DNA of 45,363 nt, from the NCBI GenBank assembly GCA_021205205.1, contig JAJPXY010000107.1, positions 1 to 45,363 of the forward strand, given 5' to 3'. Origin of the DNA: Clostridiales bacterium (GTDB taxonomy: Bacteria; Bacillota; Clostridia; Oscillospirales; Oscillospiraceae). Shown one piece after another: positions 17,143-25,863 of the stretch. The position numbers and the translations under genes were made by a program. The notes under the pieces are model-generated. The model had not been told where the DNA came from and made no database searches. It saw only the letters and a program-made list of their open reading frames with translations. Position 1 is the first letter of the stretch. The number at the start of each line of letters is the position of its first letter.

Positions 17143-18786
17143 TCACACTTCCTCATCGTCCTCGTCCCGACCGCTGAGGGAGTAGGCCACGTTGTAGGCG
17201 TGGTCGGCACAGCGTTCCAGGTCGGTGATGAAGTCGGAATAGATGACGCCACCAAAAGCTTCGCACTGGCGGTTCATCAACCGCTCCACATGGCGGGAGG
17301 TACAGGAATCCTGGAGGTGGTCCACCTTCTGCTCCAGCTCGTCCACCAGATCCAGGTTCTCGTAGCTGTCCATAGAGAACACCTCCAGGCTGCACTGGAC
17401 GCTGTCCAGCGTGGCCTTTGCCATCAGCTGCAAGTCGTCCAACCCCTCCTGAGAGATCGTCCCCTTCCGGTCCCGGAGCTTTTCCGCGTACTCGGTCAGA
17501 TTCACCGCGTAGTCGCTGATGCGCTCAATGTCAGCCACGTCCAGCAGCAGCTTGGTCAGGCGGGTGCGGTCCTTATCGGACAGGCGGTAGGAGCGCAGCT
17601 CCACCAGGGCCATGGTGATGTTGTGGTCCAGGTAGTCCACGGTGTCCTCCCCGTCGATGACCTCCTGGAGCCGGTCATAGTCGTCCGCAAAGAAGCACTT
17701 GATGGCGGTGGTCAGGTTTTGCAGGGCGAAGTGGCCCATGCGGACGATCTCCAGCTTGGCGTTGGACAGGGCCACCGCCGCCGGGATGCTGGTGAAGTGG
17801 TTGATGTAGATGAGCTGCTGTTCCCGGGCCTTCCGGGTCTCCTCCGGCAGGACGGGGATGATGGTCTGGGCCAGCTTGACGATCATGGGGGCAAACCAGA
17901 ACTCCACCGCCACGGCGATGATGGCGAAAATCGTGTGGGTGTTGGCGATCTGCCGCCCCACGTTGTCGGGGGAAAGGGACTGGATGGCCGTCAAAATCTG
18001 GGGGAAGATGGTGATCAGCGCGGTCAGCAGGACGGCGCGAATCAGGTTAAAGACCAGGTTCAGGATGGCGGTGCGCTTACCGTTGCGGTTAGCGGTCAGG
18101 GAGGCCAGCAGGTTGGGGGTGACGGACCCCACCGCTGCGCCGATGACCAGATAGACGGCCGTCTGGTAGTCCAAAACCCCCTGCACGGCGAACGCCTGGA
18201 AGATGACCGTGGAGGAGGAGGAGCTTTGCAGCAGGGCGGTGAACGCCACGCCGAACAAAATCGCCAGGAAGGGGTTGTGCAGATTGGACATCAGGTCGAT
18301 AAACGCCTCCGACTCCGACAGAGGGGCGATGGCGCTTTTCATAATGGAGATGCCCACGAACAGCATACCAAAGCCCAGGATGATGGACCCCACATCCCGG
18401 ACGAAGGTCTTGGAAAAGAACAGGTACATGACGGCGCCCACAAAGAGGATCAGCGGAGCGTACGCGCTCAGGTTGAATGCGGTCAGCTGGGCGGTGATTG
18501 TGGTGCCGATGTTGGCGCCCATGATGACGCCGATGGCCTGGGACAGCGTCATCAGCCCGGAGTTGACGAAGCCGATGACCATCACATCGGTGGCGGAGGA
18601 GCTTTGAATCATCAGGGTGACAAGAATACCCACCAGCACCGCCATGACCCGGTTGCTGGTGGCCCTTTCCAAAATCAATCTCAGTCTGTCGCCGGCGGCG
18701 TTGCGCAGGCCGGCTGACATCAGCGTCATGCCGTAGAGAAAAAGCCCCACTCCGCCCAGCAGGGAAAAAGTGTCTAAAACGGTCAT
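17143..18786 (-). CDS. Na/Pi cotransporter family protein with PhoU-like C-terminus
   Basis: This is a 547-residue membrane protein. The first ~310 residues hold about eight hydrophobic segments and the two inverted QSSS repeats typical of NaPi-II carriers (VTLMIQSSSATDVMVIG and FTALLQSSSSSTVIFQ). The C-terminal ~220 residues are soluble and helical, in the manner of PhoU (MGHFALQNLTTAIKCFF, LLDVADIERISDYAVNLTEYAEKL, ITDLERCADHAYNVAYSL). The likely role is sodium-coupled phosphate uptake across the cytoplasmic membrane, with the PhoU-like part as regulator. It is monocistronic, with its own promoter at 18842-18870. Transport of another anion cannot be excluded. Confidence 0.9.
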   Translation of the reverse strand: MTVLDTFSLLGGVGLFLYGMTLMSAGLRNAAGDRLRLILERATSNRVMAVLVGILVTLMIQSSSATDVMVIGFVNSGLMTLSQAIGVIMGANIGTTITAQLTAFNLSAYAPLILFVGAVMYLFFSKTFVRDVGSIILGFGMLFVGISIMKSAIAPLSESEAFIDLMSNLHNPFLAILFGVAFTALLQSSSSSTVIFQAFAVQGVLDYQTAVYLVIGAAVGSVTPNLLASLTANRNGKRTAILNLVFNLIRAVLLTALITIFPQILTAIQSLSPDNVGRQIANTHTIFAIIAVAVEFWFAPMIVKLAQTIIPVLPEETRKAREQQLIYINHFTSIPAAVALSNAKLEIVRMGHFALQNLTTAIKCFFADDYDRLQEVIDGEDTVDYLDHNITMALVELRSYRLSDKDRTRLTKLLLDVADIERISDYAVNLTEYAEKLRDRKGTISQEGLDDLQLMAKATLDSVQCSLEVFSMDSYENLDLVDELEQKVDHLQDSCTSRHVERLMNRQCEAFGGVIYSDFITDLERCADHAYNVAYSLSGRDEDDEEV

Positions 18787-18841
18787 ACTCGTTACCTTCC
18801 AAAAGCATACATAAAATTTGCAAACTGTTTAATTGCACTTT

Positions 18842-18870
18842 ACTATATCATATTTGCGCCGTCGATGCAA
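18842..18870 (-). promoter_or_regulatory. Promoter of the Na/Pi cotransporter gene
   Basis: Read leftward: TTGCAT, 17 bases, TATAGT, about 55 bases before the start. The rest of the 18787-19138 gap holds no gene I can support. Confidence 0.6.
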
Positions 18871-19138
18871 GGGGAATTGCGAAAAAATGACGAAACAAGC
18901 GGAATATAGCGAAAAAAGGAAACAATATGACCGAAATAATGCAAAATAAATATCTAAAAAGCACCTTTTTTTCATTTTTGCGCAGCGTTGGACGGAGAGG
19001 CGGCGAACCCGTGCGGAGGGCGGAGGGCAAAGGGAATTTTGCCCAAGCGTCAGACCGTAAAGGAGGTTCAGCGGAGGGACAGTCCTCCTCGCGTTAGCCA
19101 CCCGGTTCCCCTTCCGCCCTTTAAAACAGCCAAAGGTG

Positions 19139-19175
19139 CAAAAAGAAAGCCCGTAACGAAACCGTTACAGGCTTT
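19139..19175 (-). terminator. Terminator of the tRNA-Pro gene
   Basis: Read leftward, AAGCCTGTAACG, a GTTT loop and CGTTACGGGCTT form a 12-bp stem with one wobble, followed by TCTTTTTG. It lies directly beyond the tRNA 3' end. Confidence 0.85.
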
Positions 19176-19180
19176 TCTCC

Positions 19181-19257
19181 TGGTCCGAGTGTTGAGATTC
19201 GAACTCAAGGCCTCTTGAACCCCATTCAAGCGCGATACCAAACTTCGCCACACCCGG
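19181..19257 (-). tRNA. tRNA-Pro(GGG)
   Basis: Read leftward the 77-base sequence folds as a tRNA. The acceptor arms CCGGGTG / CACTCGG pair. The anticodon stem CTTGA/TCAAG carries the loop ATGGGGT, giving anticodon GGG. The T-arm is TTGAG-TTCGAAT-CTCAA, and the 3' CCA is encoded after discriminator A. It would read proline codons CCC and CCU. A promoter (TTGCTT-N17-TATTAT) and a strong terminator flank it, so it is transcribed alone. Confidence 0.95.
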
Positions 19258-19285
19258 ATGTCTGTCATCTCCTGACGACTTGTAT

Positions 19286-19314
19286 ATAATAGCACGGCCC
19301 GCAGAAAAAAGCAA
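19286..19314 (-). promoter_or_regulatory. Promoter of tRNA-Pro
   Basis: Read leftward: TTGCTT, 17 bases, TATTAT, about 30 bases before the mature tRNA 5' end. Confidence 0.6.
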
Positions 19315-19487
19315 GAGCAAATTTTGAAAAAGAACGAATAAATTTCGGGGTCGGAAAGGCGGAAAAATCGACGACTTTGCCAGAGCCAATGTTTAGAACT
19401 GGAAAAAAGGGAACAGAATAACAGGCAGCGGCAGCGGGCAGACAGGGTCTCCCGCCGCCCAACTGGAATCACAAGGAGCGAATCAGG

Positions 19488-21962
19488 ATGAACTGCGAAT
19501 CGGGAACCGGGACGGGCCTGACCAAATGCGCCCAAAACGCCCTGCGACTGGCCCGGAACGAGGCCAGAGGGCTGGGCCACAACTATGTGGGCAGCGAACA
19601 TCTGCTGCTGGGCCTGGCGGAGGAGTCGGAGGGACGGGCCGCCCGGCTGCTCCGCGCCTCCGGGCTGGAACCGGACGGCCTGCGGGAGACCGTGGCGAAG
19701 CTGGTGGGCGTGGGGGCCGCGGGCTGTGCGCCCATGCAGGTGCTGACCCCCCGGTGCCGGAAAATCGTCGAGCTGGCCGCCGCCGAGAGCCGCCGGATGC
19801 AGAGCGGCGGCGCGGGGACGGAACACCTGCTGGTGGGCATTCTCCGGGAAGGAGAGGGCGCCGCCGCCCGTATCCTCAGCAGCGGCGGCGTAGAACTGCG
19901 GACGCTGTACAGCACCCTTTTCGCCTCTATGGGCGAGAGCGGCGGCGCGGTCTTTTGGGAGCGAAAGGGCCGGGAGGGGGAACCGGCGCGGGAGTCCAAG
20001 CTGCTGGACCAGTTCGCCCGGGACATGACCCGGCTGGCGGAAACAAAACGTCTGGACCCGGTAACAGGCCGGGAACCGGAGTTGAACCGGGTCATCCAAA
20101 TCCTCTGCCGCAGGACCAAGAACAACCCCGTTCTGCTGGGAGAGCCGGGGGTGGGCAAGACGGCGGTGGCCGAGGGGCTGGCCCAGCGGCTGGCCGCCGG
20201 GGAGGTGCCGGAGGCCCTGCGGGGCAAGCGGCTGCTGTCCATGGACCTGTCCGCCACCGTGGCGGGCACCAAGTACCGGGGCGAGTTCGAGGAACGGGTC
20301 AAGCGGCTCATCCGGGAGGTCCAGCGGGTGGGCAACGTCATCCTCTTTCTGGATGAGCTTCACACCATCGTAGGGGCAGGCAGCGCGGAGGGGTCCATCG
20401 ACGCGGCCAACATCCTCAAGCCCGCCCTGTCCCGGGGAGAAATTCAGGTGCTGGGGGCCACCACTCAGGAGGAATACCGCCGCTATATCCGTAAGGACGC
20501 CGCGCTGGAGCGGCGGTTCCAGCCGGTGATGGTGGAGCCGCCCAGCCGGGAGCAGGCGGTAGAGATTTTGCAGAATCTGCGCAGCCGCTATGAGGCGCAC
20601 CACCGGCTGACCATCGACTCCGACGCCATCGAGGCGGCGGTGGAACTGAGCGTCCGCTATCTGCCCGATCGCTACCTGCCCGACAAGGCGGTGGACCTGA
20701 TGGACGAGGCGGCGGCCCGGGCCAAAATCGCCGCCGAGCTGCCACCGGAGTCCCTCCGCGCCCTGGAGAACAAGCGGCAGGAGGCGGTGGCCGCCCTGGA
20801 GAATGCCATCCGGGGCCAGGACTACGAAAAGGCCGCCCTGTTCCGGGACGCGGAGCAGAGCTACCGCCGCCAGATGGAGGAGGCCCGACGGGCGTGGTAC
20901 CGCTCCCCCCAGCGGCAGGCGGTGACGGTCCGCCGGGAGGACGTGGCCGCGGTGCTGGCCGACTGGACGGGCATCCCCGTGGCCTCTATCACCGAGGACG
21001 AGAGCCGCAGGCTGCTGGCCCTGGAGGACACCCTTCACCGCCGGGTGGTGGGCCAACAGCAGGCGGTGGCCGCCGTGGCCCGGTGCATCCGCCGCAGCCG
21101 CTCCGGCTTAAAGGAAGAAAGTCGGCCCGTCGGCTCCTTCCTGTTCGCGGGGCCATCCGGCGTGGGCAAAACCGAGTTGTGCCGCGCTCTGGCCCAGGCC
21201 CTCTTTGGCACGGACGAGGCGCTGTTGCGGCTGGATATGTCGGAGTATATGGAGGCCCAGTCCGCCTCCCGGCTCATCGGCTCCCCTCCCGGCTATGTGG
21301 GCTACGAGGAGGGCGGACGGCTGACCGAGGCCGTCCGCAAGCGGCCCTACCGGGTGATTCTGTTTGACGAGCTGGAAAAGGCCCACCCGGAGGTGTGGAA
21401 TCTGCTGCTGCAGATCCTGGAGGACGGCGCTCTCACCGACAGCCAGGGCCAGAAGGCGGACTTCCGCAACGCGGTCATCGTCATGACCACCAACGCGGGG
21501 GCGGACGCCCTTTCCGCCCAGGAACGCCCCCTGGGCTTCGGCAGTCGGGGGGAGGAGAGCCGCCAGAGCGCCGTCCGGTGCGCGCTGAAAAAGCTGTTCC
21601 GCCCGGAGTTTTTGAACCGCATCGACGAGATCATCTGCTTCCAAAAGCTGACCGGGGACGAGGTGCAGGAGATCGCCCGGCTGATGCTCCAACAGTCCGG
21701 CCAGCGGCTGGCCGCCCAGGGCGTCCGGCTGGAGGCCGACGACGGGGCGGCGGAGTTGATTGCCCGGGAGGGGCAGGACCCCACCATGGGGGTGCGCCCC
21801 CTGCGGCGGTATATCCGCGCCCACCTGGAGGACCCGGCGGCGGAGCTGCTGCTGTCCGGTAAGCTGAACCGGGGAGACGTACTCCATGTGTCGGCGGAGG
21901 GACAGGAGCTGGCGCTGACTGTTCAGCGACCAGACACGTCCCCGGCGGGGGAGAGAGCGTGA
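19488..21962 (+). CDS. clpC: ClpC-type AAA+ unfoldase
   Basis: This 824-residue Hsp100 chaperone feeds substrates to ClpP. Two N-terminal Clp repeats (ARNEARGLGHNYVGSEHLLLGL and AAAESRRMQSGGAGTEHLLVGIL) span about residues 1-150. The first AAA module has Walker A GEPGVGKTAVAEG (about residue 218) and Walker B ILFLDELHTIVGAG. A UVR-like segment in the linker (ALENAIRGQDYEKAALFRDAEQ) marks ClpC rather than ClpB. The second AAA module has GPSGVGKTELCRAL (about residue 555) and VILFDELEKAHPEVW. AAGGAG precedes the ATG. The usual ctsR-mcsA-mcsB neighbours are absent, so regulation differs from the Bacillus arrangement. A ClpP-binding loop was not verified. Confidence 0.93.
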   Translation: MNCESGTGTGLTKCAQNALRLARNEARGLGHNYVGSEHLLLGLAEESEGRAARLLRASGLEPDGLRETVAKLVGVGAAGCAPMQVLTPRCRKIVELAAAESRRMQSGGAGTEHLLVGILREGEGAAARILSSGGVELRTLYSTLFASMGESGGAVFWERKGREGEPARESKLLDQFARDMTRLAETKRLDPVTGREPELNRVIQILCRRTKNNPVLLGEPGVGKTAVAEGLAQRLAAGEVPEALRGKRLLSMDLSATVAGTKYRGEFEERVKRLIREVQRVGNVILFLDELHTIVGAGSAEGSIDAANILKPALSRGEIQVLGATTQEEYRRYIRKDAALERRFQPVMVEPPSREQAVEILQNLRSRYEAHHRLTIDSDAIEAAVELSVRYLPDRYLPDKAVDLMDEAAARAKIAAELPPESLRALENKRQEAVAALENAIRGQDYEKAALFRDAEQSYRRQMEEARRAWYRSPQRQAVTVRREDVAAVLADWTGIPVASITEDESRRLLALEDTLHRRVVGQQQAVAAVARCIRRSRSGLKEESRPVGSFLFAGPSGVGKTELCRALAQALFGTDEALLRLDMSEYMEAQSASRLIGSPPGYVGYEEGGRLTEAVRKRPYRVILFDELEKAHPEVWNLLLQILEDGALTDSQGQKADFRNAVIVMTTNAGADALSAQERPLGFGSRGEESRQSAVRCALKKLFRPEFLNRIDEIICFQKLTGDEVQEIARLMLQQSGQRLAAQGVRLEADDGAAELIAREGQDPTMGVRPLRRYIRAHLEDPAAELLLSGKLNRGDVLHVSAEGQELALTVQRPDTSPAGERA

Positions 21963-21975
21963 GAGCTGCCAGTTC

Positions 21976-22044
21976 AAACCCCTCCGCCACCGCCGAAAGG
22001 CGGCGGCCCTCCTCCCCTGTCAGGGGGGGGGGCAAGAGGGGTGG
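21976..22044. repeat. REP-like GC-rich double-hairpin repeat, copy A
   Basis: This ~65-bp sequence (CCTCCGCCACCGCCGAAAGG, CGGCGGCCCTCCTCCCCTG, then GCAAGAGGGGTGG) recurs almost identically and inverted at 34121-34186. It contains two short hairpins (around CCGCC-GAAA-GGCGG and CCCCT-GTC-AGGGG). Here it follows clpC and could aid termination. It is probably one member of a dispersed intergenic family. Confidence 0.75.
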
Positions 22045-22199
22045 CCTATTGAAAAATGTAGGTTGTAAAATGGGATTTCTATGCGAAATTTGAGTAAAAT
22101 AGATAACCCAAATCTCCCTCTCTGCTCTGGCGTTTTGCCTCCCAACGTGTTATACTCTCGTAAGAAAATCTCCTAAAAGAAAAGAGATGGAGCTAAACC

Positions 22200-23561
22200 A
22201 TGTGGGAGAAAATCAAGGACGCACTGACGGAAGTCCTCATTGAAATACTGGAGCTGTGGGCCAGATTCCAGGTCTACGCCGAGCGGGAGTGGGTGGCCTT
22301 TTTTCAAGTGGTGCGGCTTTTCCATCGTGGTGGGCGTCGTAGTGGGCGTCGTAGGCGCGGCCTTCCACCACGCGGTGGAATGGGCCACCGCCACCCGGAT
22401 GGCTTACCCCTGGCTGCTCTACCTGCTGCCGGTGGCGGGCCTGGCCATCGCGGGGCTGTACCACCTGTTCAAAATGGACAACGACGCCGGGACGGAGTTC
22501 GTGCTGGCCTCGGTCCGGGACGCCAGGGTCCTGCGCATCAGCATGGTGCCGCTGATTTTCATCTCCACGGTGCTGACTCACCTGTGCGGCGGCTCCGCCG
22601 GACGGGAGGGGGCCGCCCTCAAAATCGGCGGCGGCATCTCCGCCTGGCTTGGGCGGCTGCTCCACCTGGACAACCGGGACCGGCGCATCACTACCATGGC
22701 GGGCATGGCGGCGGGGTTCTCCGCCCTGTTCGGCACGCCGCTGGCGGCGGCAGTCTTTGCCATGGAGGTGGAGAGCGTTGGCGTCATGTACTACGCCGCC
22801 ATCGTCCCCTGCTTCCTCTCCGCGCTGCTGGCCAGCATTGTGGCCGGGCTTTGCGGCGGGGAGGCCACCAGCTTCGTGGTCTTTAACGCGCCGGACCTGA
22901 CGGTGCTCTCCATGGCACAGATCATCGTGCTGGGGGCGCTGTGCGGGATGTTGGCCAACATCTTCTGCCGGGTCATGCGGGGCGTCAGCAAGGCGTACCG
23001 CCACTTTTTCCACAAGCCCTGGCAAAAGGCGCTGGTGGGCGGCTGCCTGGTGATTTTGCTGACGCTGGTCTTTGGCCGGGACTACAACGGGGCGGGCATG
23101 AGCGTGATCTCCGCCGCCCTGGGCGGCAGCGCGGACACCTGGGCCTTCCTGCTGAAAATTCTCTTTACCGCCGTCACCTGGGGGCGGGGTTCAAGGGCGG
23201 CGAGATCGTCCCCTCCTTCTTCGTGGGGGCCACCTTCGGCTGTGTCGTCGCGCCGCTGCTGGGCCTGTCGGCCAGCTTTGGCGCGGCGGTGGGCATGGTC
23301 TCCGTGTTCTGCGGCGTGACCAACTCCCCCATGACCTCCATCCTGCTGGGCTATGAGCTGTTCGCCGGGGTGGGCGTGGCCCCGCTGGCCCTGGCGGTGG
23401 CGGTCAGCTATATGCTCTCCGGCTACACCGGCCTGTACCACGAGCAAAAAATCGTCTATTCCAAAACCAAGGCCGTTTACATCAATAAGAAGGGCGACCA
23501 GGAGTATTTCAGCCGGGAACACGACCTGGACGACGCCGACACGGGGAAAAAGGACTCGTGA
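22200..23561 (+). pseudogene. ClC-family anion channel/transporter, interrupted by two frameshifts
   Basis: Three overlapping frames together encode one ClC protein of about 450 residues. The start is MWEKIKDALTEVLIEILELW. At the T6 run near 22295 the frame shifts (one T too many) into FFKWCGFSIVVGVVVGVVG, continuing through GGSAGREGAALKIGGG, LFGTPLAAAVFAMEVE and FGRDYNGAGMSVI. At the G5 run near 23181 (one G too few) it returns to the first frame as GAGFKGGEIVPSFFVGATFG, ending DADTGKKDS. GREGAALKIG corresponds to the gating-glutamate loop, and GGEIVP replaces the commoner GGIFAP. The shifts cancel and both lie in homopolymers, so sequencing error or phase variation are real alternatives to decay. 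The substrate (chloride or fluoride) is uncertain. Confidence 0.85.
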
Positions 23562-23789
23562 CCGGCAGGGCGGGCGGTCTCCCGTCCAAGGCACAACAGA
23601 CATTATAATATGGGAACATAATATAGCAACGCTGCGGAAGCCTCCAGAGAGATCCCTGATTCTGGATGCTTCTGTCTTTTTTTGTTTGAAACAGGCGGGT
23701 CAGCGGAATTTTTTTGCCGAAAGGCACAAAACAGGTGTGTAAAATTTTCACATGTTTGGTGAAAATCTTCCCCTGTTTCTTGATGAAAC

Positions 23790-23818
23790 TTGACAAAGGG
23801 AGGAATCTGTACTATTCT
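23790..23818 (+). promoter_or_regulatory. Promoter of the hexuronate operon
   Basis: TTGACA, 17 bases, TATTCT, 60 bases upstream of uxuA, which is preceded by GAGGAGG. The remainder of the 23562-23877 gap shows no gene; no operator palindrome is obvious. Confidence 0.7.
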
Positions 23819-23877
23819 AATTTTGAAGCAACTTATGCAATTCTAATTCTAAAACTTAGGTGAGGAGGAATCAGACT

Positions 23878-24927
23878 ATGAAAAGCTCTTTCCGTTGGTA
23901 CGGTGACAGCGACCCGGTCACGCTGGACGAGATCCGCCAGATCCCCGGTATGCGCTCCATCGTCTCCGCCGTCTATGACGTCAAACCCGGTGAGGTCTGG
24001 CCGGAGGAAAGCATCAAGAAAATGGTGGACGAGTGCGCCGCCAAGGGCCTGGTGTTCGACGTGGTGGAGTCTATCCCGGTCCCCGAGGAGATCAAGCTGG
24101 GCCGCCCCGAGCGGGACCAGATGATTGAGAACTACTGCGAATCCATCCGCCGCTGCGCCAAGTACGGCATCAAGTGCGTGACCTACAACTTCATGCCCGT
24201 CTTTGACTGGACCCGCACCCAGCTGGATAAGGAAGCCCCCGACGGCTCCACCAGCCTGGTCATGTATTGGGACCAGATGCGGGGCCTGGACCCCCTGAAG
24301 GACGACATCCACCTGCCCGGCTGGGACTCCAGCTACACCCAGGAGGAAGTCCGCGACCTGATCACCGCCTACGGCGAGATCGGCGAGGAGGGCCTGTGGG
24401 CCAACCTGGAGTACTTCCTCAAGCGGGTCATCCCCGTGGCGGAGGAGTGCGGCGTAGTTATGGCCATTCATCCCGACGATCCCCCCTACCCCATTTTCGG
24501 CCTGCCCCGCATCATCACCTGCGAGGAGAACCTGGACCGGTTTCTGGCCCTGGTGGACAGCCCCGCCAACTCCCTGTGCCTCTGCACCGGCTCCCTGGGC
24601 TGCTCCCCCAAGAACGACATCCCCGCCATGGTGCGCAAGTATTCCGCCATGGGCCGTATCGGCTTTATGCACCTGCGCAACGTCAAGATCCTGCCCGACA
24701 CCTCCTTCGAGGAGTCCGGCCACCTGTCCCAGAAGGGCAGCCTGGACATGAACGCCATTGTCAAGGCCCTGGTGGAGACCGGGTTCGACGGATACTTCCG
24801 TCCTGACCACGGCCGCATGATTTGGGGCGAGACCGGCAAGCCCGGCTATGGCCTGTATGACCGCGCCCTGGGCAGCGCCTACCTCAACGGCCTGATCGAG
24901 GCCAACGGCGGCGTCATCGAGGAATAA
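23878..24927 (+). CDS. uxuA: Mannonate dehydratase
   Basis: This 349-residue enzyme dehydrates D-mannonate to 2-keto-3-deoxy-D-gluconate (KDG) in hexuronate catabolism. The start [24 protein letters not shown] follows GAGGAGG; the track start is six codons upstream. Family landmarks are [50 protein letters not shown] with metal-ligand histidine and aspartate, CLCTGSLG and [12 protein letters not shown] near the C-terminus. Length and order match the short UxuA form of Firmicutes. It is the first gene of an operon that continues with the oxidoreductase supplying mannonate. Confidence 0.95.
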   Translation: MKSSFRWYGDSDPVTLDEIRQIPGMRSIVSAVYDVKPGEVWPEESIKKMVDECAAKGLVFDVVESIPVPEEIKLGRPERDQMIENYCESIRRCAKYGIKCVTYNFMPVFDWTRTQLDKEAPDGSTSLVMYWDQMRGLDPLKDDIHLPGWDSSYTQEEVRDLITAYGEIGEEGLWANLEYFLKRVIPVAEECGVVMAIHPDDPPYPIFGLPRIITCEENLDRFLALVDSPANSLCLCTGSLGCSPKNDIPAMVRKYSAMGRIGFMHLRNVKILPDTSFEESGHLSQKGSLDMNAIVKALVETGFDGYFRPDHGRMIWGETGKPGYGLYDRALGSAYLNGLIEANGGVIEE

Positions 24928-24949
24928 GTACATCTATTTGTCACAAAAC

Positions 24950-24970
24950 GGGGCGGCAGTCCGCCGCCCC
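24950..24970 (+). terminator. Intercistronic GC hairpin after uxuA
   Basis: GGGGCGGC-AGTCC-GCCGCCCC is a perfect 8-bp stem, followed not by a T-run but by GGTGAAAAAATATTTTT. It sits between two genes of one operon, so partial termination or 3'-end protection of the uxuA message is more likely than full stop. Confidence 0.5.
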
Positions 24971-25011
24971 GGTGAAAAAATATTTTTATCACGAAAAGGA
25001 GCTTAACTATC

Positions 25012-25857
25012 ATGATGGATCTGCCTTATAATGTTGATTTTTCCGGTAAAGTCGTCGTCGTCACCGGCGCGGGCGGCGTGCTGTGCGGCACCATGGCCCG
25101 CGCGTTCGCCCAGGCTGGCGCCAAGGTCGCCGCTCTGGACCTGAACGAGGACGCGGTCAAGAAGCTGGCCGACGAGTGCAAGGCCGAGGGCTTCATCTGC
25201 GAGGGCTACAAGGCCAACGTGCTGGACGCCGAGGTGTTGGAGAGCGTTCATCAGCAGGTTCTGGCCGACCTGGGTCCCTGCGACATCCTGGTCAACGGCG
25301 CAGGCGGCAACAACGCCCGTGCGCAGACCGACAACGAGTATCAGCATGAGGCCAAAGAGGGCCAGAAGACCTTCTTCGACCTGGACCAGGGCGGCGTGGA
25401 CTTCGTGTTCAAGCTGAACTTCCAGGGCACCCTGCTGCCCACCCAGGCTTTCGCCAAGGACATGGTGGAGCGCAAGTCCGGCTGCATCCTGAACATCTCC
25501 TCCATGAACGCCTACACCCCGCTGACCAAGATCCCCGCCTACTCCGGCGCGAAGGCCGCTGTCTCCAACTTCACCCAGTGGCTGGCCACCCACTTCGCCG
25601 GCACCGGCATCCGCTGCAACGCCATCGCCCCCGGCTTCCTGGTCTCCAACCAGAACCGCGCTCTGCTGTTCAATGAGGACGGCACCCCCACCGCCCGCTC
25701 CGGCAAAATCCTGGCCGGGACTCCCACCGGCCGCTTCGTGGAGAGCGAAGAGCTGCTGGGCGGCGTGTTCTTCCTGTGCGACGACAAGGCGGCCAGCGCC
25801 ATCACCGGCGTCATCCTTCCCATCGACGCGGGCTTCTCTGCTTACTCCGGAGTGTGA
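25012..25857 (+). CDS. uxuB: SDR-type D-mannonate oxidoreductase (fructuronate reductase)
   Basis: This 281-residue short-chain dehydrogenase has the Rossmann motif VVTGAGGVLCGTMARAFAQAG, an acidic NAD-type D after the second strand (ALDLNED), NGAGGNN, the catalytic serine in LNISSMNAYTPL and YSGAKAA with the Tyr-Lys pair. The insert with QKTFFDLDQGGVDFVFKLNFQGTLLP is characteristic of SDR mannonate oxidoreductases of the Bacillus YjmF type, which interconvert D-fructuronate and D-mannonate. Position between uxuA and the KDG genes agrees. AAAGGAG precedes the tandem ATG-ATG start. Classical UxuB belongs to a different family, so the symbol is by function. Confidence 0.88.
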   Translation: MMDLPYNVDFSGKVVVVTGAGGVLCGTMARAFAQAGAKVAALDLNEDAVKKLADECKAEGFICEGYKANVLDAEVLESVHQQVLADLGPCDILVNGAGGNNARAQTDNEYQHEAKEGQKTFFDLDQGGVDFVFKLNFQGTLLPTQAFAKDMVERKSGCILNISSMNAYTPLTKIPAYSGAKAAVSNFTQWLATHFAGTGIRCNAIAPGFLVSNQNRALLFNEDGTPTARSGKILAGTPTGRFVESEELLGGVFFLCDDKAASAITGVILPIDAGFSAYSGV

Positions 25858-25863
25858 TTTTAA

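Noticed and set aside
18829-19101. 90-codon minus-strand ORF before the tRNA
   Set aside because: It crosses an AT-rich promoter region, has no ribosome binding site and no conserved-looking segment.
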